From: an uncultured bacterium | Lineage (GTDB): Bacteria; Patescibacteriota; Gracilibacteria; Absconditabacterales; Absconditicoccaceae | Assembly: GCA_947168725.1 (NCBI GenBank) | Contig: CAMVNA010000002.1 | Location: 1-64,000, forward strand | Reading direction: 5' to 3' | DNA: 64,000 nt | Shown: in pieces, positions 19,416 through 31,603 of the stretch | How the letters are laid out: the number at the start of each line of letters is the position of its first letter | How positions within the stretch are numbered: position 1 is the first letter of the stretch | Position numbers and translations under genes: made by a program | The notes under the pieces: model-generated | Told to the model about the DNA's origin: nothing | The model's input: the letters and a program-made list of their open reading frames with translations, nothing else | Databases searched by the model: none

Positions 19416-22067
19416 ATGTGACTTTTTGGAAACAAATCCAAAGCTAAAAAGTATGTATATCTTTTTAGTGAAGGAAATGCAAACATGAGAGAGATTCTAG
19501 GAGGTAAAGGTGCTAATCTCGCAGAAATGACAAACATCGGTTTGCCAGTTCCTCAGGGATTCACTATTACTACAGAAGCTTGTACTCAATACTATGAAGA
19601 TGGTAGAGAAATCAATGATGACATCAAAGCTGAAGTTACTGAATACATAGCTAAGCTTGAAAAAATCACCGGTAAAAAATTCGGAGACAAAGAGAATCCA
19701 CTTTTGGTTTCTGTTCGTTCAGGAGCTAGAGCATCTATGCCATGAATGATGGATACAATTTTGAATCTTGGATTAAATGAAGATGTTGTTGAAGTTTTAG
19801 CAACTAAATCAGGAAATGAGAGATGGGCATGGGATTGTTATAGAAGATTCATCCAAATGTACTCAGATGTAGTTATGGAAGTTGGAAAGAAATACTTCGA
19901 ACAACTTATCGATAAAATGAAGGAAGAAAAGTGAGTTAAACTTGATGTTGAGCTTACTGCTGATGACCTTAAAGAATTAGCAAGACAATTTAAAGCTGAA
20001 TACAAAGAGAAAATCTGATCAGATTTCCCTTCAGATCCTATCGAACAACTTCGGTGAGCTATCAAAGCTGTATTCAGATCTTGGGATAATCCTAGAGCAA
20101 ATGTTTATAGAAGAGATAATGATATTCCTTATTCTTGGGGAACTGCTGTAAATGTTCAATCTATGGCATTCGGAAATATGGGAGATGACTGTGGTACTGG
20201 AGTAGCTTTCACTAGAGATCCAGCCACATGAGAAAAAGGTCTTTTCGGAGAATTCTTAACAAACGCTCAGTGAGAAGATGTAGTTGCATGAGTACGTACT
20301 CCAATGCATATTACTGAAATGGAACAAAAATTCCCAGAAGCGTTCAAACAATTCGTTGAAGTTTGTCATACTCTAGAGAAACATTATAGAGATATGCAAG
20401 ATATGGAATTTACTGTAGAACACGGTAAATTATTCATGCTTCAGACTCGTAACGGAAAAAGAACAGCTCAAGCATCTATCAAAATCGCTTGTGATCTAGT
20501 AGATGAATGAATGAGAACAGAAAAAGAAGCTGTTGCAATGATAGATCCTCGTAATCTAGACACACTACTTCATCCAGGATTCGATCCAAAAGCTTTAAAA
20601 GAAGCTGAACCTATATGAAGAGCCTTAGGTGCATCTCCAGGTGCTGCTTGTGGTAAAGTTGTATTTACTGCTGAAGACGCTGAACAGTGGGCATCAAGAA
20701 AAGAAAAAGTTATTCTAGTTAGACTAGAAACTTCACCAGAAGATATCGTTGGAATGAAAGCTTCACAAGGTATCTTAACTGGACGTGGAGGTAGAACTTC
20801 TCACGCTGCAGTAGTTGCTCGTGGAATGGGTAAATGCTGTGTTTCTGGATGTACAGAAATGGTTATGGATGAAGAAAATAAAACATTCAAACTATGAGGA
20901 AAAGAATATCACGAAGGTGATATAATCTCTATAGACGGTACAACTGGAAATATCTATGATGGAGCTATCCCTACAGTTGAAGCCAGCGTTTCTGGAGACT
21001 TCTGAAGAATCATGGCTTGGGCTGATAAATATAGAAAATTAAAAGTAAGAACAAATGCCGATACCCCTACTGATGCTGCTAAAGCTAAAGAATTAGGAGC
21101 TGAATGAATCTGACTTTGTAGAACTGAACACATGTTCTTCGAACCAGATAGAATATCTGCAATCAGAGAAATGATTTGTTCTGATACTGTAGAAGAAAGA
21201 GAAGCTGCTCTTAATAAATTAGAACCAATGCAGCAATGAGACTTCGAAAAATTATACGAAGCTATGGATGGATACAATGTAAATATTCGTTTCTTAGACC
21301 CACCTCTACATGAATTCGTTCCTACAGAAGAAAAAGATATCGAAGAATTAGCTAAAGCTCAATGAAAAACAGTTAGTGAAATTAAAGCTATCATATCTTC
21401 ACTTCACGAATTCAACCCTATGATGGGACACAGATGATGTCGTCTTGCTGTTACATATCCCGAAATTGCAAAAATGCAGACTAGAGCAGTAATTAAGGCT
21501 GCAATCGCCGTTTCAAAAAGATCTGGACATGCTATTGAACCAGAAATCATGATTCCTTTAGTTGGAGAAGCTAAAGAATTAAAATATGTTAAAGATATAG
21601 TTTGTGCTGTTGCAGATGAAGTAATCGCAGAAGCTGGTGTTGAACTAAAATATCACGTTGGAACAATGATTGAGATTCCAAGAGCCGCTCTAACAGCTGA
21701 CGAAGTTGCAAAAGAAGCTGAATTCTTTTCATTTGGTACTAACGACTTAACTCAAATGACATTCGGATTCTCAAGAGATGATGCTGGTAAATTCTTAGGA
21801 GCATATTACGACAAAAAAATCTACGAAAATGATCCATTCCAAAAATTAGATCAAACTTGAGTTGGGAAATTAGTAAAAATGGCAGCAGAATTGTGAAGAG
21901 CTACTCGCCCTGACATCCACCTATGAATTTGTGGAGAACATGGAGGAGATCCTTCATCAATCGAGTTCTGTCATAAAGTTGGATTAGATTATGTCTCTTG
22001 TTCACCTTACAGAGTTCCTGTTGCTAGATTAGCTGCCGCACAAGCTGCAATCAACAACGAGAAATAA
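19416..22067 (+). CDS. ppdK: Pyruvate, phosphate dikinase
   Basis: An 883-residue PPDK, which interconverts pyruvate, ATP and Pi with PEP, AMP and PPi. The ATP-grasp part has [13 protein letters not shown] and [12 protein letters not shown]. The phosphohistidine is H463 in [13 protein letters not shown]. The PEP/pyruvate barrel has [21 protein letters not shown] and the catalytic [12 protein letters not shown] glycines are mixed with GGN. The start ATG at 19416 gives the usual [13 protein letters not shown] beginning. With enolase elsewhere in the window it belongs to lower glycolysis in a cell that probably lacks a TCA cycle. Confidence 0.96.
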
Positions 22068-22109
22068 TCATTTTCTCCCTTTCCTAAAGGAGATGGTAGT
22101 GTGAAGTTT

Positions 22110-22149
22110 AAAAAGACTGATTCATATCAATAAGTGAGTCAGTTTTTTT
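22110..22149 (+). terminator. Intrinsic terminator of ppdK
   Basis: AAAAGACTGATTC and GAGTCAGTTTTTTT form a stem with a T run about 45 bp after the ppdK stop codon. Confidence 0.75.
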
Positions 22150-22222
22150 ATTTTTTAACAAAAAGTCAACAAATATTTGACATTATAAAAATTATTGTTA
22201 TAATATAATCACTTTAATTAAT

Positions 22223-22687
22223 ATGTACAACATGTGAAAATTTTTCAACAGAATAGGAAATACAGTTGGTGTTGCACCACGTAGTACAATTTGAACAGGA
22301 TTGTATACTATTTCTGATGCAACAAAAACTGCTGTTTATAGTGTGCTAGATCCAATAGAATGAATTGGGAAAACTGCATCAAGTATTAAGGATGCTGTAC
22401 ATAATGCTTTCACAAAATGAAAGCGATACCACAAATTACGAAAGGCTCCAGCTTCATTATTAGCTACTCCATTTATGGCTGTTGAATGAGTTGCTGAAAC
22501 TCTTCGACATACATGATGTAATTTATTCAGAAATGCAAGAGATACAATAGCCCATCCTTTTATCAACGTATGACATTGAATTAAACGAATGTGATCTGCT
22601 CAATCTGTATGAGACTTCAAATTTTCAAAAATTGAAAATAAACCAGATGTATCTCCGAAAAATCGATTAGCAAGTCTATTCAAATAA
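22223..22687 (+). CDS. Hypothetical basic protein
   Basis: A 154-residue basic protein with Gly/Ala-rich stretches (VGVAPRSTIGTGLYTISDATKTA, SLLATPFMAVEGVAETLRHTG) that could lie at a membrane surface, and a charged C terminus. UGA glycines are frequent, so it is surely translated with code 25. I recognise no family. It is a single gene between two terminators. Confidence 0.65.
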
Positions 22688-22700
22688 TATAATTTCTTCC

Positions 22701-22736
22701 AAAAAACTGATCAATATCTACGGTCAGTTTTTTATT
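22701..22736 (+). terminator. Intrinsic terminator
   Basis: AAAAAACTGA and TCAGTTTTTT form a stem with a 13-base loop, 13 bp after the stop of the hypothetical gene. It also precedes the convergent mnmA stop. Confidence 0.75.
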
Positions 22737-23891
22737 TTAAGCAATCATTCCATTTCAGAGACATTCATCGGAGTTATAAGCAACAAAAACCTGTCAAGGA
22801 GCAACAGCCCACTGCTCTTTTTCAAAAGTCACTTTCATATCTCAGTTTCCCATTTTATCTAAACAACATTCAACTGCAGGAATTTGCCTATATCTAATCT
22901 TTCCAGACAGATTTCTCTTTCATTTTAATATCTCATCTTCCATATCAGGACAAATCCAATGCCAATTCTTCGCTATCAAAGTTTTAGTTTTTAATTCTTC
23001 TGCATCCTTGTCAGTCACATAAAGAATATTATTTTCAATATCAATGCGATACACATAAGCCTTAAAATTCAATCACAGTCACTGCTTTTGTCCAATTGTA
23101 TAGAAATATGCTCATTGATGCGTTCATACCTTCTTTCAATTCAAATCCAAAATATCTCATTCTTTCTTAGGAAACTTTTGCATCAAAAAAGTTCTAATAG
23201 GAACATTTCATATGAAACAAAGTCCCTGACTATCTTTCCTTTCAGCATTTGGTAATCAGATTTCTTTTGCTTTTTCTCTTACCTGCTGCTTAGTCATTTC
23301 TCCTAATGGGAATATACTCTTACTAAACTGATATTGATTCAATCCAGAAAGAAAATAACTCTGATCTTTCCACGAATCCACTCATTGCAAGAGATGATAT
23401 CTAATTTTTCAAGAAGACAAATCCTCCACCACTTCGTGGTCCCCCTCCTTTGTCAAGGAGGAAATTTGTCCCCCTCTTGATAAAGAGGGGCTAGGGGAGA
23501 TTTGTTCAGCTTTTATTCTAGCATAATGTCATGTAGCAATATAATCAAATCACTGCTCCATAGCTCTATTCAAAAACACATCAAACTTTATCAAATTATT
23601 ACATAAAACATCGGGATTTGGAGTAATTCACTTTGAATATCACTCAAAAATATAATCAATAATCCTTTCTTGATATTCTTTCTGTAAATCAAAAGATAAT
23701 AATTTAATTCACAAAAACTTAGCTACTTTGATAGCTTCTTCTGCATCTTTAAAAGTTGTACAATTTCATTTATCACTCACATAATTCTTCATAAATCATC
23801 ATACCACTTCATATCATTGCTGCAAAAGTAGGGCAGCACTAACTGCCGAATCTACTCATCCAGATAATCATATTAAAACTTTTTTCTTCAT
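22737..23891 (-). CDS. mnmA: tRNA-specific 2-thiouridylase MnmA
   Basis: A 384-residue MnmA, which thiolates U34 of Lys, Glu and Gln tRNAs using ATP and relayed sulfur. The PP-loop is SGGVDSAV (residues 10-17), the catalytic cysteines are in NPDVLCNN and GLCFIGN, and the tRNA-binding GQKQGLGL segment follows. A paired palindromic repeat (23418-23503) is translated in frame at about residues 129-158, lying between ATGHYARI and the conserved [10 protein letters not shown]. The insert is Ser/Gly/Glu-rich and probably a surface loop. It is divergent from the SLH protein gene. Confidence 0.95.
23418..23503. repeat. Paired palindromic repeat in frame inside mnmA
   Basis: Two palindromic units: AAATCCTCCACCACTTCGTG with CCTCCTTTGTCAAGGAGG, then CCCCTCTTGATAAAGAGGGG and a GGGGAGATTT end. 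They belong to the same family as those at 5753-5872 and 15433-15478. The open frame of mnmA passes through about 28 repeat-derived codons. Confidence 0.85.
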
Positions 23892-23931
23892 AATTCAAAA
23901 ATCTAGTAAACAACTACTTATAACAAAATGG

Positions 23932-23959
23932 TTGAAATCTACAATATTTTTTATATCTT
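23932..23959 (+). promoter_or_regulatory. Promoter of leader RNA B
   Basis: TTGAAA (23932-23937), 16 bp, TATCTT (23954-23959). The conserved AAGAGCCAAAT of the RNA begins two bases later, as at the 4.4-kb locus. Confidence 0.5.
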
Positions 23960-23961
23960 AA

Positions 23962-24105
23962 AAGAGCCAAATTATACACATATATCATCCTTTAAGGTAA
24001 TTTTGCCATTAACGGATTGAAAAGGCGATTTATTCTGTCTCTTTCATCATCCGTTGATGGTATAGAGTGTATAGTTTGGCGACTAGCAGGATAAGTCGCC
24101 TTTTT
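23962..24105 (+). ncRNA. Three-way-junction leader RNA, copy B (riboswitch-like)
   Basis: Homologue of copy A. P1 pairs GCCAAATTATACAC (23966-23979) with GTGTATAGTTTGGC (24067-24080). P2 is CCTT-T-AAGG. P3 is GCCATTAACGGAT against ATCCGTTGATGGT, continued by TGAAAAG/CTTTCA. The terminator is GGCGACT (24078-24084), AGTCGCC (24094-24100) and five T. ATTTTGCnATTAAC and GTTGAT are shared word for word with copy A. The upper part of P1 and part of P3 differ but keep pairing, which is covariation. It ends 19 bp before the SLH-protein start. Confidence 0.7.
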
Positions 24106-24124
24106 AGTTTATAAGACTTCTAAA

Positions 24125-25357
24125 ATGAAAAAATTACTCATTTTATTACCATTACTTCTTTTGTTTATTACAACTCTAACCTTTGCTAGAACCGATAGAT
24201 TTGATTATAATATATATAATAAATGTGTTCAAAATTTACAAATACAAATAAACAATGCCGAAGCACAAGCATCAGATTGACTATGATTTTCTAGAAATTG
24301 AAGTGAATATTTAAATTCTCTCCCTGATGGTGACGAAATTTATGAAATTTGTGAATCAGAAGCAGAAAACTGGGAAGATAGAAATAGTTGGAGTTTTTAT
24401 CACCAACTAGCAATAAGTGCAGCACAAAGAGATGACTATGAATCAGTAATTGAATACCTTGAAAAAGCTATATATTATGAACCCGTAGGTTCAGAAGTTT
24501 ACAACATAACATATAATGAAATACAAGAAGCTAAAGATATTATAAAGGAGGAACAGAAACAAATTCAACAAAAACAAGATGAACAGGACCAAAAGGCAAT
24601 AGATAAAGTAAATGAATATATAAAAAAATGAAATGAATATCGGAAATCAGACCAATTAGATAAAGCATTAGCAGAATTTCAAGGAGCAAAGAATTTAATG
24701 GATAGTTACACAAAAATATCCTGGCATACAGACTGAATGCCTGTAGAAGAATCAATAGAGTTAGTCAAAAAACAAATAAAAGAAAAAGAAACTCAAGAAA
24801 AAGGAAACACAACAAACACAACAACACAGACAAAACCCATTACAAAAGATGAAGAATTAAAAATTGCGATACAATGGATGTATGATAATTGACTAACAAT
24901 ATATAACCAAGTCCAAGATTTCTTACCAAATAATGAAATAACAAGAGAACAAGCATCAAAATTTTTTGTAGAATTTGCTGCAAAGGTTTTGTGAAAAGAA
25001 AGATGAAATATATATAATTATAATATTTTCTCCGATATATCAAATGCAGACCCGACATTAAAAAACCATATAATATATGCAAATAATATGTGACTATTCA
25101 AATGAACAAATTGAAAATTTAATCCATTCAACAAACTAACCAAAGCCCAAGCAATTGCCGTTACCGTAAGAATGGCTAATTGATATATGGATGAAAATTA
25201 TAATTCACGATATTTAAACTATTATTATGCAGCTGATTCTTACTGAATATTAAAATGGTGATGATATGAATTTGACACACTAGATAAACAAAATATTTCA
25301 AGGTGAGATATGGCACTAATATTATACAATTTATATCTCTATCTAAACAATAAATAA
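24125..25357 (+). CDS. Secreted protein with coiled-coil/TPR region and SLH domains
   Basis: A 410-residue exported protein. Residues 1-22 are a signal peptide (LLILLPLLLLFITTLTFA). A TPR-like and coiled-coil part follows (DDYESVIEYLEKAIYYEP; QKQIQQKQDEQDQKA). The C-terminal 150 residues carry S-layer homology repeats: ITREQASKFFVEFAAKVLG, FSDISNADPTLKNHIIYANNMGLFKG and LTKAQAIAVTVRMANG. SLH domains normally bind cell-wall polymer, so this is likely a wall-attached surface protein. It is expressed behind leader RNA B. Its stop codon abuts the convergent helicase gene. Confidence 0.85.
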
Positions 25358-27721
25358 CTAACTTAACTCCAAAAACCTTAACTCCACCTTTCTAAGTCAG
25401 AATTTTGGATTTTGAAACTTCACAATCGCCATATTATTCCAAACCTCCATCACATAGCCCACTCCAAATAATTTATGCCTAACCGTATCTCATTCAGAAA
25501 TATTACTAGTCACTTCATTTCCTAGTCATCACGACAAATCATAACTCTTTACCAAATTCTGAGGCAATTCTGCCAAAAATCTGCTTGGTGGATTATTTTT
25601 CACTTGTCACCAAGTCATTCTAGAATGAGCATACGACATAAACAAAACATCTTTTGCTCTCGTAACTGCCACATACATCAGCCTTCTTTCTTCTTCCAAT
25701 AATTTTGGATCCAGAGTTGCATTTGAAAGTGGAAAAATTCCATCTTCCAATCACACTATAAATACACAAGGAAATTCCAATCATTTACTAGAATGAACTG
25801 TCATCAATTTCACTGCATCGATATCTCATTTTTCATTCTCCGTAATATCACTCAAAAGCGAAACTTCCTCCATAAACTGTCTAAGAGTTGGCTCTCATTT
25901 CTCAATATATTTACTCGCCATATTTATCAATTGTCCAATGTTCTCATATTTTTCTTCCGCCTGCTGTTCTCATCATTCTTCCTTAATTAAGTAATCTTTG
26001 TAATTGATTTTTTTAACCATAGCTTCAATAAAATCTGAAGGATTTTCAACAGCCAAATCCTCTTTGAGTTCCTCCATAGCAATAATGAACGATTTGATTC
26101 CAGTCATTGCTTGTGGAGTAAGTTTCAATTCATCAGGTAAAATTTCAGCTTTTCGTAGTTTTTTGATTGTATCATAAATCGCTTCTTCATGAACTAATGC
26201 ATAATCCTCAATTTTCTCCCATGTCGTAGCTCAGATTTTTCTATTTGGAATATTTATAATTCTCTTTAATGCCAAATTATCTCTATCATTCAAGAAAAAT
26301 CTCAAATAGGCAAGAACATCTTTAATTTCTTTTCTCTCAAAGAACTTAAAAGCTCACCAAATCTTGTAAGGAATTCATTCCTGAATAAATAGACTTTCAA
26401 ATACACTTGATTGAGAATTCGTTCTATAAAGAATGGCTACTTGTCATCGTTCCTTGAATTTTCAAGTATTCTTCATTTTTTTAATAAGTTCAATCGTATT
26501 CGCAGCTTCATCTACATCACTACTATGTGAAAAAATCGTAATCATATCTTTTTCAGTTCATGACCTATTCGGTTTAATATTTTTCTCGTACTGACGAGCA
26601 TTATTCTTGATAATAGCATTCCCAGCCTCTACAATATGAGGTTTAGAACGATAATTTATCTGTAGCTTAAACATCTGAATATCTGGCCAATACATTTTCA
26701 CATTCAAAAAATTCTCCATCAAAGCTCATCTCCATCCATAAATACTCTGAAAATCATCTCCAATCAAAGTCATTTTTGCTCATCATCAGCTCATCATTTT
26801 CATTAGTTCAAACTGTATCCAGTTAGTATCCTGAGCTTCATCCACCAAAATATAATCAAACGAATTCTGCCATTTCTGCAAAATCTTAGGCTCTTTTCTG
26901 AATAATAAATAGGGTAGTAATAACAAATCATCAAAATCTAATGAATTTGAAGTCTCCAAAGTTTTTTGATATTCTTCGTAAACCTTTCACATAGTTTCAT
27001 CATAATTTGAATTAACTCATTTCAAAAAATCTGAAGGCATCATTCAGTCATTCTTGAGTTTCGAGATAACTCATTTTACTTCGTTTGGCTTAAAAACATC
27101 CTGTAAATTCAGCCTTTTTAATATCTCTTTTACTACACTTGTAGTATCGTTCGTATCCAATATCGTAAAATCTTTGGTATATTTCATTCAAAGTTTATCG
27201 ATATCTTCTTTCAGAATTTTTAGAAAAATTGAGTGAAATGTTCAAATCCATTTCATCTGATATGGGAATAAGCGATACTGATTACCTACATTTTCCTGTT
27301 TATCTGCCTCAATCGCCACCAAAAAATCCATTATATCATCACGCTCTCACTCTTGTCTTTCTCCCTGTTTCTTTTGTCATTCTGAGGCATTAGCCGAAGA
27401 ATCTTTTGTGTCTCACCTAAGATCCTTCACATTCGTTCAGGATGACACACTTATATCTTCATTCACTTCACTTCAAATCTCCTCCGATATCTTAATCAAC
27501 CTTTCTTTCATCTCATTAGCTGCCTTATTCGTGAAAGTCACTGCCAAAACTCTTTGAACAGGAGTTTTCAATCCCCACCATAAATAAGCAATTTTATATG
27601 TCAAAACTCTAGTTTTCCCAGAACCAGCTCCAGCAATAATCAACGATGGAGTATCTGTATGTAAAGCTGCTAAAGTCTGCTCATCATTCAACTGTGAAGA
27701 TATGTATTCTTTTATATTCAT
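25358..27721 (-). CDS. uvrD: UvrD/PcrA superfamily 1A helicase
   Basis: A 787-residue SF1A DNA helicase translocating 3' to 5'. Motif I is GAGSGKT at 31-37, Ia [45 protein letters not shown] region YRTNSQS, V TVHSSKGLEFP and VI VAVTRAK. An interspersed repeat (27375-27450) is translated in frame after motif Ia, around residues 90-115, and gives a Ser/Asp/Glu-rich insert. The C terminus has a short VKSYD...[12 protein letters not shown] Tudor-like end as in PcrA. It is the gene downstream of the PHP protein, 37 bp apart. Confidence 0.94.
27375..27450. repeat. Second-type palindromic repeat in frame inside the helicase gene
   Basis: An imperfect long palindrome beginning TGTCATTCTGAGGC and ending GTTCAGGATGACA. 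Repeats of this kind (CATTCTGAG...CAGGATGAC) are scattered in many unrelated bacterial genomes. The helicase frame runs through it without interruption. Confidence 0.85.
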
Positions 27722-27758
27722 TCCTTTATTTTGTATAATTAACTAAGAAAAATCTGAC

Positions 27759-28721
27759 TTAACATTCAATTGAAGTTGCTCAATATTTATCATAATATGC
27801 CTGAATATGATCTGGTGTTTTATATTTTGGAAATAATTTCTGATTGAGTAACATGCTTGCATTCAATTCTTCCGCGATAGCTCCATTATTCGCCATCCAT
27901 TCATCCACTTCTTCAGCTTTATATCAATTCTTGATACATATTTCTCTAATTTCTTCTCAATCCATAATATGATATTTCCCAGCCGGTTTTCTACGATTCG
28001 CATCATACATTTTAGTTCAATCTTTAATCGATAAGGCAATTTCCCATGCTTCTTTATCTTTCTCTCTCAAGTAACGATAATCATTATTCACAATCAGCTT
28101 TGTGTTTGTCTGCTGAGCTAATTTATAGACAAATTGATTTACTTTCTTCGTAATAGGAAGGAGAGTCTCATCTTGAGCTGTTATCTCTAGATAACATTTC
28201 TCTCCAAAAATTTCATGCAACATATCATAAATTTCTCTAATCTTAGCTTCACTTTCTCATGCAGATAGCATTTTGGATATCCAGCTCAATTCCCCTCCAC
28301 TAAAAATTCTAATTCATACTGACTTTTCTTTCAATGCATTCAAATCCAATTTCTGAGTTCAGTTTGTAAATCCAGTTTGGTTAGCATAAGCAATCAGTTC
28401 CATCATATTATGATATCATTCATCAGTTTCAGCTAATAAACATAGATTTCACACACTCTTTCCAACTCATGAAGATTTCAAATCCATTACAAATCAGATT
28501 TCTAAACCAAATATTGCCTTCACTCATTTATCATTTTCATCTTCAGGATTTTTTGAATCTTTTGCAGCTAAGAAAAACGATGGCACTCAAAACATACCAT
28601 TATAATCCGTAATTGCAATTGCAGGATATCACAATTCTTTCGCACGTTTTACTATATCTTTTGGTTGCCCCAAAGCCTCCAAAAAGCTATAAGTACTATG
28701 TCAATGTAGTGGTATGTACAT
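27759..28721 (-). CDS. Orphan PHP domain of DNA polymerase III alpha (DnaE)
   Basis: A 320-residue protein matching only the N-terminal PHP domain of DnaE: LHGHSTYSFLEALGQPKDIV, LGYPAIAITDYNGMFG, LCLLAETDEGYHNMMELIAYA and IFSGGELSWISKML. It ends in TAA just after the PHP domain (KYKTPDHIQAYYDKYG), where a full DnaE would continue into the palm. The next gene is a helicase, not the rest of DnaE. Two usual metal histidines are changed: TDHG is TDYN, and NDVHYL is NDYRYL. It is a split or relic DnaE, or an independent PHP protein. Confidence 0.82.
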
Positions 28722-28876
28722 CGAAGAAACGATTCAAAAATAAACATTATATCATAACAACTTAATTGTAAAAATTTCAGTTTTTTTTTCAATCAAAATC
28801 TTAAAAAACTCTGCCCTTGAAATTCAGATTTTTTTCTCTACAAGTTATATATATTTCATATATTACAAAAATCTGA

Positions 28877-29890
28877 ATGTACAAGAAATTCACTTTAGAA
28901 GAACTTTCTACGATTCAAAATAATCTCATTCCACACCTACATACAATTATTCAAAGAGAAAAATATCAATGAGTAAATGATTTTTTTAAAATCGCTTTCC
29001 ATGAATGAAACGAAGTAATGTTTTTTGATAGATGAAATCCATTACTAACCATACAATTAATTGATAACCAAATTCATATTACAGATGAAGTAGATAATAT
29101 CCAAATTCAAGTACCAGCTAACGAAAAAGGGGGATTAAACCGCCTAATGATTCGTTATATTTCCAAAAAGCAAAGACAAATCTGACAAAGGACTATCGAA
29201 CAAATCCTTATGGACGCATTCGTTGAATGAAAATTTTATGATATACTCTGAAAACCATATATAGTTTACGATATCGAAACAGCTCTTATTTCATGAGAAA
29301 TCAGTGAAACAAATTTCCCTGAATATTATCTATGATATAGCATGGAAGAATCCACAGCATGAAAAATGACATACTCATGCATAATGATGGAAAATTTGAA
29401 AGATTTTGTCCAAAAAATGCTAGATTTTGATGGATACATAATATGATTTAATCAGATTTATTTTGATAATCCAGTAAGCATATATAATGCATGATTATGA
29501 AAAAAAGAAGTAGAAATCCTGAATGAAAAAAGTTTGGATTTATACGTATTTTTCCAACAATTAACTTGAAAAAGAATGTGATTAAACAAAATTTCTGATG
29601 CCTTAGTTTGAGTAAAAAAAACTTTGGATTCATGAGCTGATGTAGAAAGTCTTTGGAAAGAGCGAAAATATTCAAATGACAAGAAAATTCTGAAAAAAAT
29701 CCAAGAATACTGTAAAAACGATGTTAGAATGACTGCTTTAGTTTTACTTTATCTGCTACATTTCCAAAAAGTTGATATGGATAACGAAGATTATACATTC
29801 GACGTTAATAAATTTATTGAACTATCAAAACCTTCAGACAAGAAAAGCACAGAAAATTATAGCATAAACAATAATTCATTATTCTCCTAA
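28877..29890 (+). CDS. DnaQ-like 3'-5' exonuclease family protein
   Basis: A 337-residue protein whose second part is an RNase H-like DEDD exonuclease of the RNase_H_2/YprB type. Motif I is VYDIETA (D132), motif II IIGFNQIYFDNP and motif III YCKNDVRMT. The N-terminal 110 residues are not recognised. Members of the family degrade single strands or process RNA, but the substrate is unknown here. It is divergent from the PHP gene and starts directly after a CAAAAATCTG motif. Confidence 0.75.
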
Positions 29891-29977
29891 AAAGGTAACA
29901 TTTTTGTTTTATTAATACTTGAAACCAAAGGTAAAAATATTATTTTATACTCAGAATTTAGTTTTTATTATAAAAAA

Positions 29978-30706
29978 GTGCACATTAAAAAAATTAATGC
30001 ATTCACATTAATCGAAATAATCGTTGTCGTAATGATGATATGAATTTTGATGATGGCAACAACTATGTATCTTTGATGAAGTGACGAAAAAAGAAAAACG
30101 ATAGAAGCTCAATGATGTGCAAATACAATATGATGAGAAATAAATAATTTCTTATTCTTTACCCTCACTAGCAAAAATTTAAAAACTAATTCTTTTGAGG
30201 GTTCTCCAAATTACTATATAGTTGAATTCACATGATGAACAGGATGAGGAGTTGATTATTGTTCAATTTGAAATATGTGTGACAAAATAAACCTATCTTA
30301 TTCAACATGAGAAGATTCACCAGAAAATATAACAACTTACAAAACACTCAGTATTTCTAATTGTAGTCAAAACAACAAACTAAAATTTTATCGAAGCTGA
30401 ACACAAACAAATTATATAATAATGAATAAAGGATTTTCTCCAAAAGATATCCATGATAAAAATGTTTTCTATCTATCATGAACTGATTGAAAAAAACTAT
30501 TATGAGATGCTATAGTATGACTCTGTCTAAATGATGAATGCTCTAATCCAAAGGAAATATGAAAATTTGTAGCAGATGCTCGCTCTCAAACAATATCGTT
30601 CAAAAACTGTAAATTTTATGATAATGACAATCCAACAAAATGTAAAACTCGAGATGGATGTAATGTTTATAATTCTGGAGATCCAACAATATGTGAGAAA
30701 TACTAA
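29978..30706 (+). CDS. Type IV pilin-like prepilin
   Basis: A 242-residue prepilin. The class III signal is KKINAFTLIEIIVVVMMIGI: a short basic leader, cleavage before Phe and a Glu five residues later, then the hydrophobic N-terminal helix. The globular part is long and carries several cysteine pairs (DYCSIGNMCDK, CLNDECSN, KCKTRDGC). It starts at GTG 29978; no ATG lies upstream in frame. Type IV pili serve attachment and DNA uptake in this phylum's relatives. No pilus assembly gene is nearby. Confidence 0.78.
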
Positions 30707-30756
30707 AACTATACAAAAATCTATCAATCCAACCATACCTAAGATTTTACGAAATC

Positions 30757-31572
30757 ATGAATTATCCAGTCCCAAAAAATGCAGGACTGTTCTTTCAATA
30801 TTCTGACACGGAACGCACAATTAGAAAAAAATTATTAAAAGAACTAGAAGAACAAGAAAACTCATTTTCACGAGACAAAAAATCCAAATATATGGATGAA
30901 TACCTAAAAGAAGTTGAAAGACTAAAATCGACATTCCAGTCTATTCCTTTTGTTCAACAAATCTTTCTTTGTAATTCAATCAGTTTCAATGCTTTAGATG
31001 AAAGTTCGGATATAGACCTATTTATTATTAGTGAACCATGAAGAATTCGAACTGTAAAATTTCGAAGTATGATATTATTTACACTCAAATGAGCTAAACG
31101 TTTCTGAAAAAAAACTAGAAAAAAAATCTGTTTATCATTTTTCATCACATCTGACCAACAAAACTTATATCCTATTTCACTATCGTCTATGGATATATAC
31201 TTAGCATACCGAATAGCTCACCTAGTTTTAATCTATCAACCAGACGAAAAAGTTAATAATACATTTTTTGAAAACAACAAATGGATAAAATGAATTCTTC
31301 CTAATTACCAAGAAAAACAAACCATATCTCTTTGAATTAATCCATATTTTTGAAACACTAAATTCAAAGATGTGATGGAAAATCTATGAAATTGATTCTT
31401 GTGAAATATATTTGAACGAACGGTAAAACACCTTCAAAGAGCTATAATTCATCTAAAAAGAATACGAAATCCTATATGAAATAAAGACGTTATAGTTTCT
31501 GACTCTATGCTAAAATTTCACCAGGATATCAGAGAAAAAGTTTCACTCAAATATAATATAAAAGTAAAATAA
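30757..31572 (+). CDS. Nucleotidyltransferase-fold protein
   Basis: A 271-residue protein with a nucleotidyltransferase motif near residues 72-92: NSISFNALDESSDIDLFIIS, with Ser before a helix and an Asp-x-Asp pair. The rest is helical and basic (IRTVKFRSM, KHLQRAIIHLKRIR). Minimal nucleotidyltransferases act on tRNA, small molecules or toxin partners, but no HEPN partner is adjacent. It sits 50 bp downstream of the pilin gene and 31 bp upstream of tmk. The function is uncertain. Confidence 0.65.
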
Positions 31573-31603
31573 AAATCAGATTTTACTTACTACCTTACCA
31601 TAA

